Source: Deltaproteobacteria bacterium UBA2221 (GTDB taxonomy: Bacteria; Desulfobacterota; Syntrophorhabdia; Syntrophorhabdales; WCHB1-27). From it: DNA of 49,860 nt. This document shows positions 9,220-18,396 of this stretch, one piece after another (the first letter of the stretch is position 1; every line of letters starts with the position of its first letter). The position numbers and the translations under genes are program-made. Under the pieces are notes generated by a model, which did no database searches, was not told the origin of the DNA, and was given only the letters and a program-made list of their open reading frames with translations. The DNA lies in the NCBI GenBank assembly GCA_002328485.1, contig DCUF01000083.1, positions 1-49,860 on the forward strand. Reading direction: 5' to 3'.

Positions 9220-9535
9220 GGCCTTCCTCCTTGCTTATCAGAATTCCGACGCTCTCCGCCGATATCCGCACTTCTGGCCGCTGTAACGTTAGATATCTCG
9301 CGACAAACGCCGTAAAAATTTGGGGTCCGAAGGCCTAATTGTCAACCCGGTTTCTGTCTGCATGGTATGCTGCCTCTGTCTCACGCTCGTCTGAAATATC
9401 TGCCTTTGCGGTCTTCCGTAAAGTACTTTGGGTTATTTATGCTGTCCCGCCGAATAGTATGTCTGAGTGCTTACGAGGTGCACCATGAGTCAGTGAAGGT
9501 CGCGGCAGGGGAGAGGTCAAAGACGCGGAATATTC
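9220..9535. other. Gene-free divergent region of about 316 bp
   Basis: Lies between the minus-strand usp gene and the plus-strand DUF4091 gene. It holds promoter elements for both directions and no credible ORF. Confidence 0.4.
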
Positions 9536-9565
9536 TTGACACCTCTTTTGCCCCAATGCTATACG
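9536..9565 (+). promoter_or_regulatory. Candidate sigma-70 promoter of the DUF4091 gene
   Basis: TTGACA at 9536-9541 and TATACG at 9560-9565 are separated by 18 bp. The predicted transcription start falls near 9572, at the first in-frame ATG of the next gene. Either the transcript is nearly leaderless or translation starts further downstream. Confidence 0.5.
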
Positions 9566-9571
9566 GGGGCT

Positions 9572-11575
9572 ATGTATAGGTTTGTGGCCGTTCTGATCCC
9601 TGTGACGAACCTCTTTCGACGGGAGAATCATCATTTTCCGCTACAGGCCAGGCACTTTCTTACACGGGTCCTCACGTGCCTCGTTTTTCTTTCTCTCTTC
9701 CCCGGCAACCTTTGGGGGGCTTCGAACACTCCTTTGGAGGCTCGTCTCGTTTCCGCCACACTCAAAGTCTTTTCCGATTTTCCCATAAGCCCGGGGTCCG
9801 CCCAACCTTTTCGGATGACGGTGGTCCGAAACGAGTATGCGCCCTTCCAGGTAGCGGTCCGTGCCAAAGAGCCGCTGGAAGAGGTGGCTGTTATGATGGA
9901 ATGTCCGGTTAGCGAAACGGCCATCATTAGCCATTCCGCTAACCGGACATTCCTTGTTGAAGCTGTGCCGATCGAGAAACCCAGCATACCGCCAAAACCT
10001 GAGGGGGCGGATCTGGGATTTCCGCGGTTTTGGCCGGATCCACTACCGCCTTTCGAGACGTTTCAGCTCGAGGATGCCGCCAGAACCAGGGCCGTCTGGT
10101 TCGACCTATTTATCCCTGCCGATACCCGGCCCGGCCTTTATAAAGGCAACATCGTCGTTTCGGCCAAGAGGATTGCACCCGTAAGACTGCCTTTCCAGTT
10201 GGAGGTTCACGACATCACAATCCCCACTGCACCGAGCCTCAGAACAGCCTTTGGAAACGCGAGTCTCCGGGCATGTCTGGAGAAACGCCAAGCAGCCCCG
10301 AGAGGAAGTACCCAATTGAATAAGCTCGTCGAGGAGTACTATTGGTTTCTCGTGGATCACCGTCTCTCCCCATACCATATTCCGGTAGACATCTTCACCG
10401 ACGAAGCCCACAAATTCCTGGATGATCCCCGCGTGACCTCCTTCGTCGTCCCTATTTCAGGGGGGATCGGCACCAAGGGCGAGATCTGGGACGATGCGAA
10501 GATGAAGTCTCTGAGCGACAGGCTCGAGAGAACCGGCTGGATCAACAAGGGTTTTCTCTACCTGATCGATGAGCCTTCCCCGGAAGCCATCCCTGACGTG
10601 ATCAGGATCGGGGAACGGATTCACGCCATAAACCCTCGCCTCAAATATCTGATGACCACCCATTCACGTCATCTTCTCTCCGACAAAAGGGTCGTGGAGC
10701 AAGCTGAAATCGATATCTGGGCCCCCATTCTGTCCATTATGTCTGCTCCGGCAGAAAGAAGAATCCTTCTGAAAGAACAGGAAAGGGGGAAAGAGCTCTG
10801 GTGGTACACCTGCGTGGCTCCGAAATGGCCCGGAATCAACTATTTCATCGATGAGGCCGCAAATGGCCCCCGAATCCACCCGTGGATGAACCACCTCTAC
10901 GGCAATGACGGCATCCTTTACTGGGCGACAGATAATTGGTCACAGGTAGGCTGCAATCCCTGGGAGAGGACCGAGACCTACCCCACCGGTAATGGGGATG
11001 GAAGTCTTCTCTATCCGAGCCGTGACGGCTTCAATCGTCCGGTCGCATCCATAAGACTGAAGATGCTTCGGGAGGGCTTGGAGGACCAAGAGCTGCTCAG
11101 GCTCCTCGGCATGAGGCTCAAAGAGGTGGCATCGCGAATCGGGGGCAGGGCGGCGGATTACCGACCACGGAACCGCCTTTTCGAGCATGCCTTCGCGCTC
11201 GTCACCGAGGAGGGTCGAAGTCAGGGGGGTGCCGAAGAAGCCCAGTACCTCAAATACCTAACCCGAGACCATCATGATATCGAAAAGCAAAGGGACCTGG
11301 TTATTCATGAGATAGAGGACGCCACGAATCAGCCCCTCCTCGTCTTCGACACGGTTCCCTGCGACAAAGGTTACACATCATCGAGCAGCGCCACGGTAAC
11401 CGGTTACGCAGAGACCGGCTCGTTGATCACCGTGAACGGCGCTGAGGCACCGTTGACCCAGAACCGATTCGAGGTTGCGGTCGCGATTGCGCCCGGGGCA
11501 AACACAATCACGGTCAACGCGAGAGGCCAGGCAGGTCGGACAAAGACGATCAAACGAACCATCAACAGGAGATAG
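9572..11575 (+). CDS. Secreted DUF4091 (glycoside-hydrolase-like) protein
   Basis: About 667 residues. A hydrophobic export segment LTRVLTCLVFLSLFPGNLWG ends near residue 50. A beta-rich N-terminal domain of about 200 residues follows. Then comes a TIM-barrel-like region with GFLYLIDEPSP, IDIWAPILSIM and GILYWATDNW, which is the DUF4091 signature, distantly related to family GH123. The last 80 residues form an Ig-like domain (SATVTGYAETGSLITVNG). The Asp-Glu pair in IDEP is the likely catalytic site by analogy. The substrate, presumably a glycan, is unknown. The start is uncertain: the ATG at 9572 sits at the predicted transcription start and gives an unusually long n-region, so a downstream non-ATG start is possible. 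Converges on the histidine kinase gene. Confidence 0.7.
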   Translation: MYRFVAVLIPVTNLFRRENHHFPLQARHFLTRVLTCLVFLSLFPGNLWGASNTPLEARLVSATLKVFSDFPISPGSAQPFRMTVVRNEYAPFQVAVRAKEPLEEVAVMMECPVSETAIISHSANRTFLVEAVPIEKPSIPPKPEGADLGFPRFWPDPLPPFETFQLEDAARTRAVWFDLFIPADTRPGLYKGNIVVSAKRIAPVRLPFQLEVHDITIPTAPSLRTAFGNASLRACLEKRQAAPRGSTQLNKLVEEYYWFLVDHRLSPYHIPVDIFTDEAHKFLDDPRVTSFVVPISGGIGTKGEIWDDAKMKSLSDRLERTGWINKGFLYLIDEPSPEAIPDVIRIGERIHAINPRLKYLMTTHSRHLLSDKRVVEQAEIDIWAPILSIMSAPAERRILLKEQERGKELWWYTCVAPKWPGINYFIDEAANGPRIHPWMNHLYGNDGILYWATDNWSQVGCNPWERTETYPTGNGDGSLLYPSRDGFNRPVASIRLKMLREGLEDQELLRLLGMRLKEVASRIGGRAADYRPRNRLFEHAFALVTEEGRSQGGAEEAQYLKYLTRDHHDIEKQRDLVIHEIEDATNQPLLVFDTVPCDKGYTSSSSATVTGYAETGSLITVNGAEAPLTQNRFEVAVAIAPGANTITVNARGQAGRTKTIKRTINRR

Positions 11576-11627
11576 CCGGGTGCGGTGATGCCCGTAATGG
11601 CCGGACCAATGTCGGATGGATCGAGAA

Positions 11628-13685
11628 CTACGACTGGTTTTTGGGGCCTGATGTGAGGGTCAAAGGCTTCTTTGGGATCTTGATATCGAGCCTGGTGCCG
11701 GTACCGTCCTTACTGTCGATAGAGAACTGGCCCCGCAAGGAAAAAACTCTCTCCTTGATACCGAGAAGACCAAAGGAGTCGGGTTTATTGTAGTCTTCAG
11801 GCCCTAGGCCCTTACCGTTATCCGCCACCGTTAACAGGAGTTCGTCATCCGTCTCAGACAAAGCGATCTCTATCCTGCTAGCCCGGGCATGTCTAACTAC
11901 GTTGGTCTGGGCTTCCTGGAATATCCTGAACAGCGCGATCGCCCTGTCCTCATCGGCTTCGATCTCGTCAGGGTGTGAGAAAGAGACATCGAGGCTTGTC
12001 CGCTCCTGGAGCTCCTTGATTTGCCATTCCAGGGCAGCAATGAGGCCAAGGTTATCGAGAAGGGTCGGCCGTAGCTCCCCCTGAATCCTCTTTACGGTCC
12101 GTATCGTCTGCGTAACTAGTTCCGCCATCCGGTCTGTTTTTGAGCTAAGGGCCACACGGCTTTTTCTGAGCTTTCCTCCCAGCCACTTCAGGTCCATGTT
12201 AAGGGCCGTAAGGACCTGCCCCAGCTCATCGTGAAGCTCCCGAGCTATATGGGATTTCTCCTCCTCTCTCACGCTTATGAGGTGACTTGCAAGGGACTGC
12301 AGTCTCTGTCGAGACAGTTCGAGCTCGTTTTCGGCCAGCTTTCGGTCGGAGATATCCCGGACGATGGCCTGGACAATCGTCTCATCGCCCAGATGGACGG
12401 CAGTCAGGGTAACCTCCGTGGTAATAGGTATCCCATCCGGTTTCTGGTGCAGCCATTCAAAAACCGGGGGTCTATCCGTCAGCGCCCTTGAAATCATTTC
12501 AAGCGCCTTCTCCCGCGATCTGCTCCCGTCCTCCTGGAAGGGGGGTGAAAATTCCCATGGGAAAGCACCGATGATCCGCTCCCGGTTGTATCCGAAGAGT
12601 CGCTCAGCTTGCTCGTTGCAATCAAAGCATCTGCCGCCCTTCAGAAGAAGGATCGCGTCACCCGAAAAATCAAAGAGGGCTCGGTATTTCTCTTCACTCT
12701 GCTTGAGTCTCACCTCTGCCTTTTTTCGGTCCATCGCATTGGCAATGATCTCCCCCACCAGCCTCAGGACGGAAATAATATCCCCGGTCCACGTCTCTTT
12801 CTCCCTCACTGAATCGAACCCCACAAAACCGGCAAGGACATGTTGCAACACCATGGGCACGACGATAAGAGAACGTATCTTCTGGCGCTCAAATTCACGT
12901 TTCTCAGCCTGCGCGGCCCGCGGAAGTCGGGAAACATCCCGAATATGGACGACTTCGAAGTTCTGGATCTTTTTGTAAAGCCATGGCAACCTTTCGAGAG
13001 ACATATCTTGTAGGCGTTCCCTCTGGGGCGTCACGCCTTCGGCACACCATTCGTGGGTATTGCTTACCTTTTGGCCGTCATCAGATACGAGGAACACGTA
13101 GCTCCGGTCAACCCTGGTAAAGAATCTCCCCAGGGTCTCCAGGGAGCTCTGTATCCCTGCGTCGATATCATCGAAGGGGAGATTGATAAGTCGCGTAGAC
13201 AGGGTGGTTATGATGTTTCTCAGCTCAGTGGCATTTCTGGCAGCCTCATCCGCTCGCTTTGATTCCGTAACGTCGTAGACGACCCCGCAACAGCGAATGG
13301 GTTTTCCTTTGCTATCACAGGAAAATTCACCGGCCACCAATAGTGTCTTCAGCGTGCCATCCGAGAGGATAACCCTCAATTCCCTGGGGGGCAGTTGCTT
13401 TTCAGAGATCATCTTGTCTGTGTCACGAAGAAAAAGGGCCCGATCATCGGGATGAAGAAGCGACAAGGCCTCGTCCAGAGTAGAGATGGATTCAGTGCCT
13501 ACCAGAGCATGGGCGTTAACCGAACACCGTAGGCTGTTGTCATCCAGATTCCAGACAAAACTACCCACGTGCATCCCGAACGGATCGATCTTGCCTTCAG
13601 TCAAATCTGAAACTGTCAGGAATTCTTCCGCTTCCTCACCATTCGCTGAGCACATACAATCGATGTCATTCTCGACTTTCACCAA
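11628..13685 (-). CDS. PAS/GAF sensor histidine kinase (NarX/DegS-type HisKA_3)
   Basis: A 685-residue soluble kinase without membrane segments. Order: PAS (about 35-143), GAF (about 155-318), PAS (about 330-450), HisKA_3 dimerisation domain with phospho-acceptor H485 in HIARELHDELGQ, and a C-terminal HATPase_c with DNGKG near residue 635. This kinase class normally signals to LuxR/NarL-type response regulators; none is encoded nearby, so it is an orphan. The GAF domain has several Cys and His residues (CAEG, HIRDV) but no clear haem or FeS motif, so its ligand is unknown. Divergent from the DEAD-box helicase gene. Confidence 0.88.
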   Translation of the reverse strand: MVKVENDIDCMCSANGEEAEEFLTVSDLTEGKIDPFGMHVGSFVWNLDDNSLRCSVNAHALVGTESISTLDEALSLLHPDDRALFLRDTDKMISEKQLPPRELRVILSDGTLKTLLVAGEFSCDSKGKPIRCCGVVYDVTESKRADEAARNATELRNIITTLSTRLINLPFDDIDAGIQSSLETLGRFFTRVDRSYVFLVSDDGQKVSNTHEWCAEGVTPQRERLQDMSLERLPWLYKKIQNFEVVHIRDVSRLPRAAQAEKREFERQKIRSLIVVPMVLQHVLAGFVGFDSVREKETWTGDIISVLRLVGEIIANAMDRKKAEVRLKQSEEKYRALFDFSGDAILLLKGGRCFDCNEQAERLFGYNRERIIGAFPWEFSPPFQEDGSRSREKALEMISRALTDRPPVFEWLHQKPDGIPITTEVTLTAVHLGDETIVQAIVRDISDRKLAENELELSRQRLQSLASHLISVREEEKSHIARELHDELGQVLTALNMDLKWLGGKLRKSRVALSSKTDRMAELVTQTIRTVKRIQGELRPTLLDNLGLIAALEWQIKELQERTSLDVSFSHPDEIEADEDRAIALFRIFQEAQTNVVRHARASRIEIALSETDDELLLTVADNGKGLGPEDYNKPDSFGLLGIKERVFSLRGQFSIDSKDGTGTRLDIKIPKKPLTLTSGPKNQS

Positions 13686-13789
13686 ATCATCCTCTCATTT
13701 ACTGTCTCCTAATTTTACGAAAGAATCCCGCGCAAGTCCATGCCTTGGATCTTGAGCCACAGGGGGCACGGGACTGAACCGTGGTCCGA

Positions 13790-13818
13790 TTGCTTATTGG
13801 GGCAAGAGCGTTTACACT
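13790..13818 (+). promoter_or_regulatory. Candidate promoter of the DEAD-box helicase gene
   Basis: TTGCTT (13790-13795), a 17-bp spacer, then TACACT (13813-13818), 36 bases before the GTG start. The GGAGGT ribosome-binding site at 13841-13846 fixes that start. Confidence 0.45.
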
Positions 13819-13854
13819 ACTTTCATAACCGATAACAATGGAGGTCTCTTACAC

Positions 13855-15438
13855 GTGGAAATAACCAGTTTTCGTGACCTGGGTTTGTCAAAGGAGGTAC
13901 AGAGGGCGATAGCCGATCTGGGCTTCGAGGAGCCAACACCCGTACAGGCAGGAACTATTCCGGTCATCCTTACCGGCAGGGATATCATTGGTCAGGCCCA
14001 AACAGGGACCGGCAAGACCGTGGCTTTCGGCATCCCCATCGTGGAGTCCATCAAGCCTCGAGCCAAAGGCGTTCAGGCAATCATCCTCTGTCCCACCAGG
14101 GAATTGGCCATTCAGGTCGCTGAGGATATCAAGCAAGTGGCCAAATACAGGCGTGACATAGGGATTCTCCCTGTATACGGCGGTCAGCCCATCGAGCGAC
14201 AGCTTCGCGCCCTCTCTGCGGGTGTTCAGATCGTGATCGGCACGCCGGGGCGGACGATCGACCATATCAATCGAGGTACCCTGCGACTGAATAGCGTTCG
14301 CATGGTCGTCATGGATGAAGCCGACGAGATGTTGAATATGGGGTTCCTGGAAGATGTGGAGAAGATTCTCCAGGTCATCCCATCAGAACATCAAACCCTT
14401 CTTTTTTCTGCCACCATGCCGAAGCCAATACTCAGTCTGACAAGCAGGTACCTGAAAGAGCCCGAGCATGTCAGAATCGTCCATAAAGAGCTTACCGTTC
14501 CGGCTGTTCAGCAGCATTATTATGAGGTTCGGGAAACACAAAAGCCTGAGGTCTTGAGCAGGGCCATCGACATGCATGGCCTCAAGCTCTCCCTCGTTTT
14601 CTGCAACACCAAAAAAAAGGTCGACGCTGTGGTCATGGAGATGCAGGCCCGGGGCTACCTGGTGGAGGGGCTTCACGGAGACCTGACACAGTCCCAGCGC
14701 GATCGGGTGATGGATAAATTTCGCAAGGGAGCATTGGACATGCTGGTTGCCACAGATGTGGCAGCCCGAGGGCTGGATGTGGAAGGTATTGAGGCGGTCT
14801 TCAATTACGATGTGCCCCAGGACGAAGAGTACTATGTGCACCGGATTGGACGCACTGCCCGGGCAGGCAGGACTGGGCATGCCTTCAGCTTTGTCGTGGG
14901 CAGAGAGATCTACCAGCTACGTGAGATCGAACGTTTTGCCCACATCAAGATCTCCCGTAAGCCCGTGCCCTCATTGACAGAGGTCGAAGAAACTAGATCT
15001 GTGACCCTCCTCGAAAAGGTACGGGAGTCCATCGAAGAGGGCGACCTTGAAAGATACACAGGCCTCGTGGAAAGGCTCGTCAGAGAGGACTATTCGACCC
15101 TGGATGTGGCTGCAGCCCTCCTCAAGATGATGGTGGCGACCGATGCCAAGGGACCTTCCGCCGACATGGAAGAACCGCTCGAGGATGAGCGACGATTCAT
15201 TCCCATGGCCAGGCTCTCGGTGAATGTAGGACGGAAGGACAAGGTGGCAGCAAAAGATGTCGTGGGGGCAATCGCCGGCGAGACAGGACTGCCCGGAAAA
15301 CTGATAGGGAAAATAGAGATACGGGAAAGACTCAGCATTGTTGAGATCCCAGAGGAATATGCATACCAGGTGGTGGCCAGACTTCAGGGCAAATTTATCA
15401 AAGGCCACAAGATCAGGGTGGAACAGACCACCAAGTAG
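13855..15438 (+). CDS. DEAD-box ATP-dependent RNA helicase (DeaD/CsdA type)
   Basis: A 527-residue helicase with the full motif set: Q motif (FEEPTPVQ), motif I AQTGTGKT, PTRELA, TPGR, motif II DEAD, SAT, and motifs V-VI (ATDVAARGLD, HRIGRTARAGRTG). Residues about 445-520 form a DbpA/CsdA-type RNA-binding domain (VNVGRKDKVAAKDVVGAIAG). Such helicases remodel ribosomal RNA and mRNA in the cytoplasm, often in the cold. Translation starts at GTG 13855, nine bases after GGAGG. An overlapping ATG at 13839 is out of frame. Single gene with its own promoter. Confidence 0.93.
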   Translation: MEITSFRDLGLSKEVQRAIADLGFEEPTPVQAGTIPVILTGRDIIGQAQTGTGKTVAFGIPIVESIKPRAKGVQAIILCPTRELAIQVAEDIKQVAKYRRDIGILPVYGGQPIERQLRALSAGVQIVIGTPGRTIDHINRGTLRLNSVRMVVMDEADEMLNMGFLEDVEKILQVIPSEHQTLLFSATMPKPILSLTSRYLKEPEHVRIVHKELTVPAVQQHYYEVRETQKPEVLSRAIDMHGLKLSLVFCNTKKKVDAVVMEMQARGYLVEGLHGDLTQSQRDRVMDKFRKGALDMLVATDVAARGLDVEGIEAVFNYDVPQDEEYYVHRIGRTARAGRTGHAFSFVVGREIYQLREIERFAHIKISRKPVPSLTEVEETRSVTLLEKVRESIEEGDLERYTGLVERLVREDYSTLDVAAALLKMMVATDAKGPSADMEEPLEDERRFIPMARLSVNVGRKDKVAAKDVVGAIAGETGLPGKLIGKIEIRERLSIVEIPEEYAYQVVARLQGKFIKGHKIRVEQTTK

Positions 15439-15551
15439 CGGGGGAGGCGACACCGAACCTCGACGGTAGCCCTGGTGTTGATGCCGACCAGGAAAAGCCT
15501 TGAGGCCCCTAATTGAGCGCCATGGGATGGACTCGTGGTTACAAAGATCGC

Positions 15552-15887
15552 ATGAATAAATTCGTGCTGGTGCTGCTCATGGTGGCCTTCGTCCATCCCC
15601 TTTGGACCCAGGAGTTCTACGCCCATTCCGGTATCATTCATCTGACGGGTCCGGTTGTCAGCCTCACCAGGGCCTATCGCTTCGCTCCCCACTGGGGTCT
15701 GCGCGTGTCACGGAATCCCGTGACGACGGGGTTTCACCGCGATACAAACGTCTTCATGGGAGGTATCTCGTACCGGTTCTATCGATCCGTAGGGTCCTCG
15801 CTCTCTTGCGCCTCTCATCTATACACAGAGACAACGATTAAGGAGGGATCGTGGACACGATCGGGTACTTTGCGGCATTTGTGCTGA
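15552..15887 (+). pseudogene. Possible remnant of a small outer-membrane protein
   Basis: An in-frame ATG at 15552 opens a 111-residue frame. It has a signal-peptide-like start (MNKFVLVLLMVAFVHPLW) and a beta-barrel-like ending NVFMGGISYRF at about 15746-15778, before an unconvincing tail that runs 37 bases into the next gene. The body looks shortened compared with any barrel, and no strong ribosome-binding site precedes it. It may be an internally deleted barrel protein or simply chance. I do not recognise a family. Confidence 0.25.
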
Positions 15888-16222
15888 CCGGCCTTGTGGG
15901 CGGCACCCTCAGCGGTCTATTCGGTATCGGCGGGGGCATCGTGATTATCCCCATCCTTGTGCTGCTCTTCGGCATGAACCAGCATCTGGCACAAGGTACA
16001 ACTCTGGCCCTCTTTGTTCCTCCCATAGGACTGCTGGCCGCCTGGACCTACTATCGAGAAGGCTTCGTGGATCTGAAAGTCGCAGTGCTGATCTGCGTTG
16101 GCTTCTTTGTGGGCGGCCTCCTGGGGGCCAAGGTTGCGACTTTCCTGCCCGACATCGTCCTCAGAAGACTCTTTGGCTGTCTCATGCTTCTCATAGCTCT
16201 GAAAATGATCTTCGGGAAGTAG
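15851..16222 (+). CDS. Half-size TauE/SafE-family membrane permease
   Basis: A 123-residue protein with about four transmembrane segments and the family's glycine-rich opening GGTLSGLFGIGGGIVIIPIL. A second glycine-rich helix reads GFFVGGLLGAKVA. Typical TauE/SafE sulfite or sulfoacetate exporters have about 250 residues with two such halves. This one ends cleanly after one half (stop at 16220), so it probably works as a homodimer, as known short COG0730 proteins are thought to. GTG start with AGGAGG five bases upstream. The substrate cannot be assigned. Confidence 0.8.
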   Translation: MDTIGYFAAFVLTGLVGGTLSGLFGIGGGIVIIPILVLLFGMNQHLAQGTTLALFVPPIGLLAAWTYYREGFVDLKVAVLICVGFFVGGLLGAKVATFLPDIVLRRLFGCLMLLIALKMIFGK

Positions 16223-16303
16223 GCGCCGGGGAACGTTGAAGAGGTCCAACCCGTTGGCCCACGGTCTTGACAACACCTACGCGAACCCATAATATCTTGC
16301 GTC

Positions 16304-17419
16304 ATGGCCGAACTGTTTGAATCAACCACCATCAAGTCGATGACCGTCGCGAACCGCTCCGTCCGTTCCGCCACATGGGAGGGACTTGCCGGCACAGCAG
16401 GAGAGGTCACTCCGGCTCTGATTGATTGCCAGGTTGCGCTTGCCAATGGGAGGGTAGGTCTGATCATCTCCGGCCATACCTATGTGAGCGACGAGGGCAA
16501 GGCGGGGTCGTGGCAGTTAGGCGCTTACGGCGATCATCTCATTCCAGGCCTCACAAAGATGACAGAGGCCGTTCACGACGCAGGAGGAAAGATCGCCATG
16601 CAGCTCGCCCATGCCGGTTGCAGGGCAGCCTCACACCTGTCGGGGAAGACACCCATCGGCCCTTCCCAGGTAGTACAAGATGGGAAACCCATCTGTCGCG
16701 AGATGACCGAGCAGGATCTCGACCATGTCCGCACGGCCTTCGCTCAGGCGGCGGCCCGCGCCAAAAGGGCGGGATTCGACGGTGTTCAGATCCATGGGGC
16801 CCACGGCTACCTCCTCACCCAGTTCCTCTGCCCTGTTTTTAATAAAAGAACCGATCAGTACGGTGGAAGCATCGAAAACCGGGGTCGGTTTGTCCTGGAA
16901 GTCTACCAGGCGATCAGAAAGACGGTAGGCGATGATTTTCCCGTCATGATCAAGATCAATTCCGAGGATTTCCTCGAAAACGGCGTGACCGTGGATGAGA
17001 TGCTTTGTCTGTCCGGTATGCTGGAGAGGGCCGGCATCGACGCCATCGAACTGAGCGGGGGAACCTTCTACTCTGCCCCCTATCTCCCGTCACGGACGGG
17101 GAAGATCAAACACGAGACGGACGAGGTCTACTACAAAAACGCCGCCATCCGCTTCAAAGAGGCTATCGGTGTACCTCTGATGCTGGTCGGCGGAATCCGA
17201 TCCTACGGCGTCTCGGAACAACTGATCCAGGATAGATCGACCGACTTCGTTGCCTTTTGCAGACCCCTTATACGGGAGCCGGACCTGATCAAACGCTGGA
17301 AGTCGGGCGATCATGAAAGGTCACATTGCCTCTCCGACAATGCCTGTTTCAGGCCTGCCTTCAAAGGCAGAGGAATTTACTGCGTTACGAAGGAAAGACA
17401 AGCAAAAAAAACCGCGTAA
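16304..17419 (+). CDS. Old Yellow Enzyme-family NADH:flavin oxidoreductase
   Basis: A 371-residue FMN TIM barrel with typical landmarks. MQLAHAG covers strand 3, and GFDGVQIHGAHGYLLTQFL carries the substrate-binding His-x2-His pair. RTDQYGGSIENR and the late phosphate-binding VGGIRSY and FCRPLIREPDL complete the barrel. The protein ends after a short Cys-containing tail (CLSDNACF...GIYC) and lacks the FeS and FAD/NAD domains of 2,4-dienoyl-CoA reductase. The tail cysteines look like a leftover of the CxxCxxxC region in longer homologues. It probably reduces an activated alkene, perhaps an enone or enoyl compound. The substrate is unknown. Convergent with the following operon. Confidence 0.85.
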   Translation: MAELFESTTIKSMTVANRSVRSATWEGLAGTAGEVTPALIDCQVALANGRVGLIISGHTYVSDEGKAGSWQLGAYGDHLIPGLTKMTEAVHDAGGKIAMQLAHAGCRAASHLSGKTPIGPSQVVQDGKPICREMTEQDLDHVRTAFAQAAARAKRAGFDGVQIHGAHGYLLTQFLCPVFNKRTDQYGGSIENRGRFVLEVYQAIRKTVGDDFPVMIKINSEDFLENGVTVDEMLCLSGMLERAGIDAIELSGGTFYSAPYLPSRTGKIKHETDEVYYKNAAIRFKEAIGVPLMLVGGIRSYGVSEQLIQDRSTDFVAFCRPLIREPDLIKRWKSGDHERSHCLSDNACFRPAFKGRGIYCVTKERQAKKTA

Positions 17420-17518
17420 ACGCCGTGATCCCAGGAAGGGAAACGATACGAGAGGCAATCTTCCCCTATCCACATATTCACCTCTCCGCCCCTTCCCTTG
17501 GCCCCGCACCTGGCCCCT

Positions 17519-18025
17519 TCACCTTGCCAGACACTTGACGATCTGACCCACGTACATCCTGTGATAATCCTTCTCCGGGTAGAACCTCTCGATCCCGGCA
17601 TCCTGAAGATTGGATGGGATGATGTCCTGGAAGTAGATCCTTCTGCACTCCAGCACCAATCTGGCCTCTTTGAAGAAGACAGCGTCACCGTCGAACACAG
17701 GTGTCAGCCCGCTCTCCCGAACCTTGTCCACATCCCTCCCAGATTTGGTGCCGCACAGCGTGAGGGCATCTCGATATTTGGTTGAGAAGAAAGAAAGAGT
17801 ATAGGTAGGATCCTTTTCGAGGAACTCATAGGTGTAGCGGGTCGGTCGGACGACGCTGAAACAGACCTTCTTGTCCCACAGCACCCCCATGCCGCCCCAG
17901 GACGCCGTCATGGTGTTGAACCCCGTTGGTGTCCCGGCGGTAATGAGCATCCAATCCTTTCCGATAAGCTTGAATACATTGTCCTGGATATCTTCCGGCT
18001 CAATCTGTTTCAGGGTGTTGGTCAT
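17519..18025 (-). CDS. Flavin-reductase-like (FMN-binding split-barrel) protein
   Basis: A 168-residue protein of the flavin reductase/FMN-binding split-barrel type. The fold signature is spread over GKDWMLITAGTP, GFNTMTASWGGMGVLW and SVVRPTRYTYEFLE. Anaerobe homologues bind FMN and are often annotated only as flavin reductase family proteins. It is the last gene of a tight five-gene operon. Its ATG overlaps the preceding stop codon by four bases (18022-18025), implying translational coupling to the Cys-rich protein. The redox partner is unknown. Confidence 0.8.
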   Translation of the reverse strand: MTNTLKQIEPEDIQDNVFKLIGKDWMLITAGTPTGFNTMTASWGGMGVLWDKKVCFSVVRPTRYTYEFLEKDPTYTLSFFSTKYRDALTLCGTKSGRDVDKVRESGLTPVFDGDAVFFKEARLVLECRRIYFQDIIPSNLQDAGIERFYPEKDYHRMYVGQIVKCLAR

Positions 18026-18393
18026 CGCTCACCTCCGTCTCTATGCATCTTCGTGAGAAGTTCATACACCTTCTGCACAAAAGCCCGTCGACCGGCACTG
18101 TCCGCACACGAAGTCCCTTCGGTTTCTCCGAGCCCTTCTTTGAGGGCAGGCAGGCCGTTGACCCATTTCCAAAGTTTAGGAAAGTCTTCCTCTGTAGCAA
18201 AATCATTGTTCGCAACGACAAAATCGTGACACAAACCGCATATGAAACCTCCTCCCCTGCAGGTGCAAACGGGGCATCCCAATTCCAGGCTGTGCCAGCA
18301 TTCCCCCATGGCAAGGGTCAGAAATCGATTTTTTTCATCGTCACTATCGCTGTAAACTCGGAGCCCTTTCTTCCAACGATCTCGCTCGTTCAT
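18022..18393 (-). CDS. Small cysteine-rich protein of unknown function
   Basis: A 123-residue soluble protein that I do not recognise. A cluster CWHSLELGCPVCTCRGGGF plus ICGLCHDF (about residues 32-58) gives six Cys in CxxCxC and CxxC arrangements, suitable for zinc or an FeS cluster. The C-terminal half is helical and acidic. It starts three bases after the J-domain gene stop and overlaps the flavin-reductase-like gene by ATGA, so all three are translated from one message. Possible roles include a metal-bound partner of the flavoprotein or a J-protein client adaptor; both are guesses. Confidence 0.65.
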   Translation of the reverse strand: MNERDRWKKGLRVYSDSDDEKNRFLTLAMGECWHSLELGCPVCTCRGGGFICGLCHDFVVANNDFATEEDFPKLWKWVNGLPALKEGLGETEGTSCADSAGRRAFVQKVYELLTKMHRDGGER

Positions 18394-18396
18394 ACC